Source of the DNA: Planococcus citri
Taxonomy: Eukaryota > Arthropoda > Insecta > Hemiptera > Pseudococcidae
Assembly (NCBI RefSeq): GCF_950023065.1
Contig: NC_088679.1
Span: forward strand, 66,774,001 to 66,838,000
Reading direction: 5' to 3'
Length of the DNA stretch: 64,000 nucleotides
In this document: positions 57,916-64,000 of the stretch, piece by piece
How positions within the stretch are numbered: the first letter of the stretch is position 1
Layout: every line of letters starts with the position of its first letter
Notes under the pieces: model-generated
The model's database searches: none
What the model saw: the letters and a program-made list of their open reading frames with translations, nothing else
What the model was told of the DNA's origin: nothing
Translations under genes and position numbers: made by a program

Positions 57916-59100
57916 GCTCATGTTAACAATTTTTACAACACCCATGAACAAAATAATTTTTAAAAAAATCGTCAGACTTCACAATTTCGTGAACAATTTT
58001 ACTACTAGCAATTTTTATAAATTTTGTTGCAGTATTTTCAATGTATTTTTGTGAAATAATCACAATACCTAATCATTCTATGTAATTACAAATCAGATAT
58101 CTTAGCAATCATCTACAATATAAGATTTCATAATTTGTTCGATTCTGCTGATAGAATCTGTCTCAATTTGAATTTCATCAGTTTCATCACTATTCAGTTC
58201 TTACTCTCCAGCAGAAATTTCTGCGTTTAAACTGCTACTCATGCAACTTCATCAACATGTTAATGTACTAATTTTGACACTATTATTCTACATTTACAAC
58301 AGTAATAAATTATGTAATTTTCTGGCAATTTTTTGGTCACTTTATCAATTTGATACGAAATTTTTCTTTCATTTTTATAAACTTTTGCAAAGGATATTGC
58401 GAAAAATTTGATGGCATTATCATCAATTTCCAAAACATATAATTTATTCGTTTCAATATTTTCCATTTTATTTCGACAAATTCATCGATTCTATAGAACC
58501 TTTTTCAGTGAAGTTGATTGAGTTGAAAAACTGAGTAGGTATGCACGTCTAAAATCACAATTTCGATGGAAATGTTGAATTTTATGTTTACTTTTTGTCC
58601 CTTCAATTATTCCATTTTGCCTTTAGCCCGACCACAAAAATTTCCAATAACAAATCAAAGAGAGAAAATTTTTTTTTTACTTACCTTTTTCATCTCAAGT
58701 TCATTACTTACATGTATTGGCTAAATTCTGAAATTCAGCTAATTGACGCATTTTTTCCTCCGAACGTAACGAAATCGAAATTTTCAGAAATAAGAACTCA
58801 GTCAACAATTTCAACTTGAAAAACTTCCAGTTGAATGGAAGGGGGATCGAGAAGATTATTGAGAAATCCTCCATTGTCACTGAGTACATAGGTACTTTTA
58901 TACTTTGGGCTCAAATTCAGAACTTTATCGTAAATACATACTTCTGAAGTATAAATTTAGGCTAGGCTCATACACAGGATATGAAAAAGCTGTAAACTTA
59001 TTCTTAAAAATTACAAATTTTTACATTTTAAACATGGTTTTTCAATTTTTTTTTTTAAATTTCGTACCTATGAAACAGCCTTAATGCCTCATGTTGGAAA
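57916..59100. other. AT-rich noncoding stretch
   Basis: No gene or repeat family recognised. Frames at 58260-58889 on opposite strands are unrecognised. Confidence 0.4.
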
Positions 59101-60015
59101 ATTATGGATCAAAAAAACATTTTCATTGAGAGTTCATTTGCACAAATTTTATGGCATTGTTCACAAAATCTAAATTTTTGTAAAAGTTGCTGGAGACTTC
59201 AGGAGGGCTCAACAAGATCACCAACAGTTGACTTGACAAGTCGAAAACAAGGTACCTATAAATTGAATCTAGACTCTTCAACCCGAAAAATTAGTGGACG
59301 CTCCAGAACTACTCAAAGTAGCTCGAAACTGTTTAAGATCTATTCGTAAGAGAGAGAGAGGTGTTGGGTAAAAATAACTATACATGCCTAACTTCAATAT
59401 TCCGACGATATTTTTTCGTTTTCATGACCTAAATTCAATTTTTTTAAATTCCCGAAAAAATGAATTTCAGCACCTGAAATTTTGGCCAGTAAAGCATTTT
59501 TGTATACTTCTTTGATTTTTGTGCTGGGCAAAATAAAAAGAGAAAAAATTATTATTTTTTTTTTTAGAAAATTGAAATTTGCTACGTACGCAATTCCTCA
59601 ACCACCCCTCCCTCCCTCCCTTCCTCCCTCCCTCCCTCCCAACGAATAGATTGGAAACCGATTCGAGCTGTTTTAACCAGACGGAAAGTGGATCTTAGGA
59701 AATCATTGGCACTCTTTTTCAGTTTTTCTTCAGCTACATGCAAAGATTGACAATATCGTGATAAGCCCCATAGTACGTAGGGCATATGACAATAGACTGT
59801 ACTCGCCTCCCCACTGCACAAAGCTAGATCGAAAGAGCATGTAAAAATATATCACTATAGTCAACATTTCAGGCGGTAAAATGCATTTTTAGATTTCTGG
59901 AGAATTTTTAAAAATACAATTTGGGTCAAAAAAGAGGGGGAAAAAAATCAAAATTTCACTTAATTGGTCTAGAAAGCTTAAATTTGGAGTACACCCCCTT
60001 TTCGACACCATAAAC
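59101..60015. mobile_element. Decayed FB1 copy (copy D)
   Basis: The order of FB1 words is kept with many changes. GGACGCTCCAGAACTACTCA (59292) and GATTGGAAACCGATTCGAGC (59649) come from the interior. GGGCATATGACAATAG (59779), TAGATCGAAAGAGCATG (59825) and TGGTCTAGAAAGCTTAAATT (59964) come from the left arm. CATATGACAATAG also occurs in the outermost 30 bases of copy A, which supports those bases being part of the family terminus. No intact palindrome remains. Confidence 0.6.
59605..59640. repeat. (CCTC)n microsatellite
   Basis: CCTC tetranucleotide run of about 36 bases with one interruption (CCCTTCC). Confidence 0.92.
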
Positions 60016-61690
60016 ATGTACCTACCCATTTCAAACGAATCACACGAATCCAACCTCACAAACTCCAAGTCTATCAACTCCATCTTACATAACCCATCAG
60101 TCCATCACCTTCGATCCGCAAATCATCGACTCGCCTCCTGATGCAATTGCTCGATCAAAACATGCAGAAGCCGATACAGTATTTCATATACCTATACGAC
60201 AAACCTCGCCTAGCCTCGTACGTATTATTTAATCGCGAATGTAAAACGCCTCTAGAAGTCTCGGGACGTTTTACATGTTTAAAATTACTCTCTCATGCAA
60301 CATTTATACATTTTCGCGAAACGGCAATCAACCAGTACTTGGAAATATAAGGTTTTTCAAACGCATTCCTTAAACGGGATTCGAGACGACAAGTTTAATG
60401 ATTTGCGCGAATTCCTGCATGTATCATTGTATCGTTATAACGATTTGTTTTCTTTTATGAAGTTGTAACGGCGAAATAACACGTTATAAAAAGCCAGCTC
60501 GAGAGCGCGTGGTACGTGTATACTTGTAAATGTGTATATAGTGTGCTGCTTGTAGACGTACATACGAGTAGCATAAACTAGAATAATGTTGAAATACTTA
60601 ATTAGGATAATTTCATAATGTACTAGCGTGAAATTAAATCGTCGTCGTTTATTTATTTTATTATTTATAAAACGACTAATAACACCGATGGTTGGCTATT
60701 TTGATCAACGCGACAAGTATTACTTACTACCTAGTACATATTATAAAAACGTACATATATACTTTTTTTTTCAATAAATGTACGACAATATGTACGCAGA
60801 ATTAGGTACCAGGTATATATGATTACAAATTAGACATGATAGAAAGTTTTTTACTACATATAGACCAAGTGCAAATATGTATTTTTCGCACATTTGCCTC
60901 CAACTGATGAAATAAAACAACACGAACTAGGTATACTCGAATCGAAAAAGTTAACGATTTCAGCAACGAGCTATCGACAATTCCACACAACTTGTCAAAT
61001 TATCGGTATTAACCACATCTCGATGCTTGAGTTGTTTTTGGTGTAGGGCTTTTATGGTATAAGTTCAGTGGGTGTTTGTTTGTGTGCGAGGCATTAAATG
61101 AAAAATCAATCAAGCTAACTCGCCGATTCATTAATATAAGAACCAAACCAACCATCGAATAAACAATTCCGGGGGTTAATTTAAGATAATTTTGCCGGCT
61201 CGTTAATTCTATGCCATATTGTTTCCGTAACAATAAATTAGGTTATCGGTGAAAGCCTTTTTAAATGAGTTGTTTAAAAAGGATATATTATGTACGAACG
61301 AGGTATTCTTTCTTCCGAATACGTTTTTTTTTCGATATCGGATGGAAATTGGAAATTCTCATTTATAGGTACCTAACGTAAGATGGATTCGTGATAATAA
61401 TTTAATAATTGATTGAAAGAATAATTAGTGTGGAAAGATGACGTATTATGCTCATAGTATTGCTCTCGTTAAAATTCTAAATTTAAATGATATTGTTTCC
61501 GGCAACACTAGAGTTGTAATTTGCCATATACAAAAAGCGAATAACCTAATAATTCTACTCGTACTATTATTGGACGCCCTCGTTACGACTTTTATTATGA
61601 TACTGGCGCTGCTAATTAATTGGCGTAATATCGTTTTTACACTTAGTTAGATGTACTCTTAGTACAAATATTATAATTTTTTTCTTTTGT
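60016..61690. other. Unique CpG-richer block
   Basis: No repeat family. Frames at 60141-60350 (+), 61009-61233 (-) and 61438-61650 (+) are unrecognised. The last has a hydrophobic segment, NNLIILLVLLLDALVTTFIM, that could be a membrane helix, but there is no other support. Many TACGTA and GTAC words occur. Confidence 0.35.
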
Positions 61691-62409
61691 TTTGTTCACA
61701 GCGATGAAACGATTCGTCAGAAGTATCAAAATCACACGTCAAGATTTCACTCCCAAAAATCAGACCATCAAAGTTTCGCAAAAATACCTTCAGAACTGTC
61801 CCCCTCCCCCCCCCCTCTCCTTGAAAACGACAGAAAACAGAAGGTACGTACTCAGTACTCGATATTTTGAAATATTACATGCTGAAATGGTGAAATTTTC
61901 TGAACTATCCCCTACTCTTGCCACCCCCCCCCCCAAATATGGAAAAAAAGACCAGATTCAAATTTTAAAAACAGTAAATTGTTTTAAAACTGCTTTCAAA
62001 TGCTGTGGATTAAATTGTACACCATGTTTTCTTTAATATGTAAGAAATGACGAAGTTTTGCCATATTTTACCAGCTGTTTGGAGCCATTTGGTACTCTTT
62101 TGGCAGCGCCTAGGGGTAGTGGGCAGACCGATAGATACATGTACATATTATACTTAGGTTTCAGCGAGAAAAATCCTTTAATCCCAAATTTCATTTTGAA
62201 GCAGCCTCGGTTCTTAGACTATGCAAACAGGGCTCGTACTAAATTCTCTTTCTCCTCTCCCCTAAAAAAAGTAATTTTAGCAATCAAAAATAAAAAAAGC
62301 TCGAAAAAGTAACCAAAAAAAGTGACAAAAATGACAGCAAAGCATTTAAAAATGAAGAACCCCCCCCCCTCAAAAATTCCGGGTTTCAATGTTAAAAAGT
62401 TGATCTAAT
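61691..62409. other. Low-complexity stretch downstream of a strong acceptor-like site
   Basis: TTGTTTTGTTCACAG ending at about 61701 is a good acceptor consensus. It is followed by about 100 bases of less repetitive sequence that is open in two frames. C-runs near 61806 and 61926 break up the rest. There is no matching donor or recognisable product, so no exon is called. Confidence 0.3.
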
Positions 62410-63500
62410 TTGTAACATTTTTTGGCAACAAAAGTTTTTGACAAACAAGGACATATTTGGGAAAAAAAGAGGCCTTTGGCAAGAAAATTTTAACGAAAGG
62501 AAGTTTTCATTGGCAATTGCAGATAAAAAAACAATTTTGTTGAAAAGACGAGGATTTTTGAAAGTTTGTTTACAAAATGCAAGATTTTTTAGGAACTCGT
62601 AATCGGTTTAAAAAAAGTGATAGACCTAGACCTACGTACTTTTTGGCAATTTCTGGCAAAAAAGCGACACATTTGGATAATTTTTGGAAAAAAAGTGAAA
62701 ATCGTTGACAATTTTGCAAAAATTTTACAATTTCAACAAAAAGATTCAATCTTTGGAAATTAATATTTGACAAATAGGTATATTCTTTTTCGCAATTTTT
62801 ACTCGAAAAGCGAGACTTTATTGTACTTCTTAAGTTGAAAAATAAACTTTTTGATAATTTTTCATAATTTTTGATAATTCTAGGTGAATGACAAGACTTC
62901 ATTGAAGCATTTTTTTTTTGCAAAACACGGCAATTTAGCAAAGGGGTAAAAGCGAGAAATTTTCACAAAACTTTGACAATTTCAGCAAAAAAAAAGACTT
63001 TTTAGGGAATCATCAGAAAAAAAGAGATAGGCATACTTAATTTTCGAATAAAAAAGTGAAAATCTTTAGCAATTTTGTTATAAAGCGAAGATTTATTACA
63101 AAAAGTAGAAATTTGACAATTTTAATAGAAAGAATAAGAACGAAGTAACTTTTGAAAATTATTGGTAAAAAAATTAAATTTTTATTCGTAATTTTTTGAA
63201 ATAAAAAGTTGAATATACTTATTTGTAGTTTTCAAGTTGAAAAGTGAGACTTATTTCAAGTGATTTTTGGCAGTTTTAGGTAAGAAACAAGGCTTTGGAA
63301 CAATTTTTGAAAAAAAGTGAGACTTATTTTCAAAACTTTTTGCAAAAAAACGACTATTTTTAACAATTTTATTAAAAAATAAGATTTTTGTAAAATAATT
63401 GGTAAAAAAAATAATACTTTTTCATTTGTTTAATTTTTTTGGTATAAAGCAAAAATATAAGGAATTTCTTTGGCAGAAAAACGAGGCTTTTATAGAAAAA
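62410..63500. repeat. Diverged A/T satellite (block 4)
   Basis: Phrases such as TTTTTGGCAATTTCTGGCAAA and GAAAAAAAGTGAGACTTATTT recur every ~35-45 bases, related to the satellites at 35-37 and 39-42 kb but more diverged. The minus-strand frame at 62570-62941 is a translation of it. Confidence 0.65.
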
Positions 63501-64000
63501 CAATCGAATACTATGCCACGTACAGCATCAAGAATTTCTGGTTTTGAATTTCATTTTTTGATTTTTAGCAACTTTTAGAAAATTTAATTGGCCCATTCCC
63601 TTTAAAAAATCAAAATGCGATGAAAAAGCTAAAATTCCGTGATTATCATTGCATAATTAATTTGAATTTTCGGAGGAATGAATTATATTTGAGCCTTGGC
63701 AAATCCAAAAACCCTCAATGGAACAGTTTGAATCCACCACTAATCCAATCACGTGGTTCAAAATCGAATCTCCTCCCTTCCATGAAGACTGAAGGCTATT
63801 TGAAAATATTTTTCTTAATTTTCGTGAAATAAAATTGAACAAAACAGCAAAGCATGACGTCAAAAATCATATTTTTGGTCAGAAAGAATCGACTCTCCAG
63901 TGATCCGGAATCTAAATATCGTATTTACGGTGAACTGGTTATGCAAATCTATTAACATATTTTTTAACGTGACAGGAAAATTGAATTCATCGCTTCAAAT
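63501..64000. other. Noncoding stretch at the right edge
   Basis: No gene or repeat recognised. The overlapping frames at 63620-63863 on both strands are not credible. Confidence 0.4.

Noticed and set aside
61701..61830. Exon after the strong acceptor TTGTTTTGTTCACAG
   Set aside because: Two frames are equally open, no donor was found before the C-run, and the product is not recognisable.
1..64000. CRISPR array or bacterial defence system
   Set aside because: The regular repeats found are satellites and minisatellites without unique equal-length spacers, and the DNA is eukaryotic.

Overview
The window is eukaryotic, very AT-rich and gene-poor. It contains non-LTR retrotransposon fragments with EEP endonuclease, reverse transcriptase and RNase H domains. 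It also holds TA-flanked MITEs, a 5'-truncated retrotransposon with a poly(A) tail and target-site duplication, long palindromic elements, and putative genes with short GT-AG introns. This fits an arthropod, most likely an insect. A scale insect or other hemipteran is a guess from sequence texture only. I saw no bacterial operons, rRNA, credible complete tRNA or CRISPR.

Layout. 0-5.5 kb: one arm of a foldback element (FB1) at the left edge, then a unique CpG-richer block (1.5-3.9 kb). 5.5-6.5 kb: decayed EEP endonuclease of an RTE/BovB-like retroelement. 7.8-10.6 kb: small exon candidates around a foldback element. 11.4-13.7 kb: mariner-type MITE and a minus-strand RT pseudogene split by a pogo-type MITE. 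14.7-18.6 kb: solo foldback arm, unique block, then a 2.06-kb FB1 palindrome. 20.8-22.8 kb: degenerate minisatellite wrapped around palindrome FB2. 23-24.4 kb: unique block, 227 bp of which recurs inverted at 28.0 kb. 26.7-29.8 kb: RNase H pseudogene split by a 2.25-kb composite insertion with an 8-bp direct repeat, ending in a three-copy tandem repeat. 30.5-38.9 kb: unique blocks, two hairpin elements, a diverged A/T satellite, and a young truncated retrotransposon inserted in it. 39-43.5 kb: satellite with higher-order structure, then a 1240-bp near-perfect palindrome (FB3). 45.9-47.8 kb: ~200-bp tandem array. 47.8-49.1 kb: the best protein-coding candidate. 50.7-51.9 kb: palindrome FB4. 53.5 kb: a signal-peptide first exon opening a unique block to 55.7 kb. 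55.7-60 kb: second full FB1 copy, FB2-related fragments, a decayed FB1 copy. 60-64 kb: unique block, then satellite.

The main theme is the density of long hairpin-forming elements: at least four foldback families plus four short MITE or hairpin elements in 64 kb. If transcribed, these would make long double-stranded RNA. Host coding content is sparse. Most of it is inferred from open frames joined by consensus splice sites, so those calls are low to moderate confidence. Boundaries of degenerate repeats are approximate.
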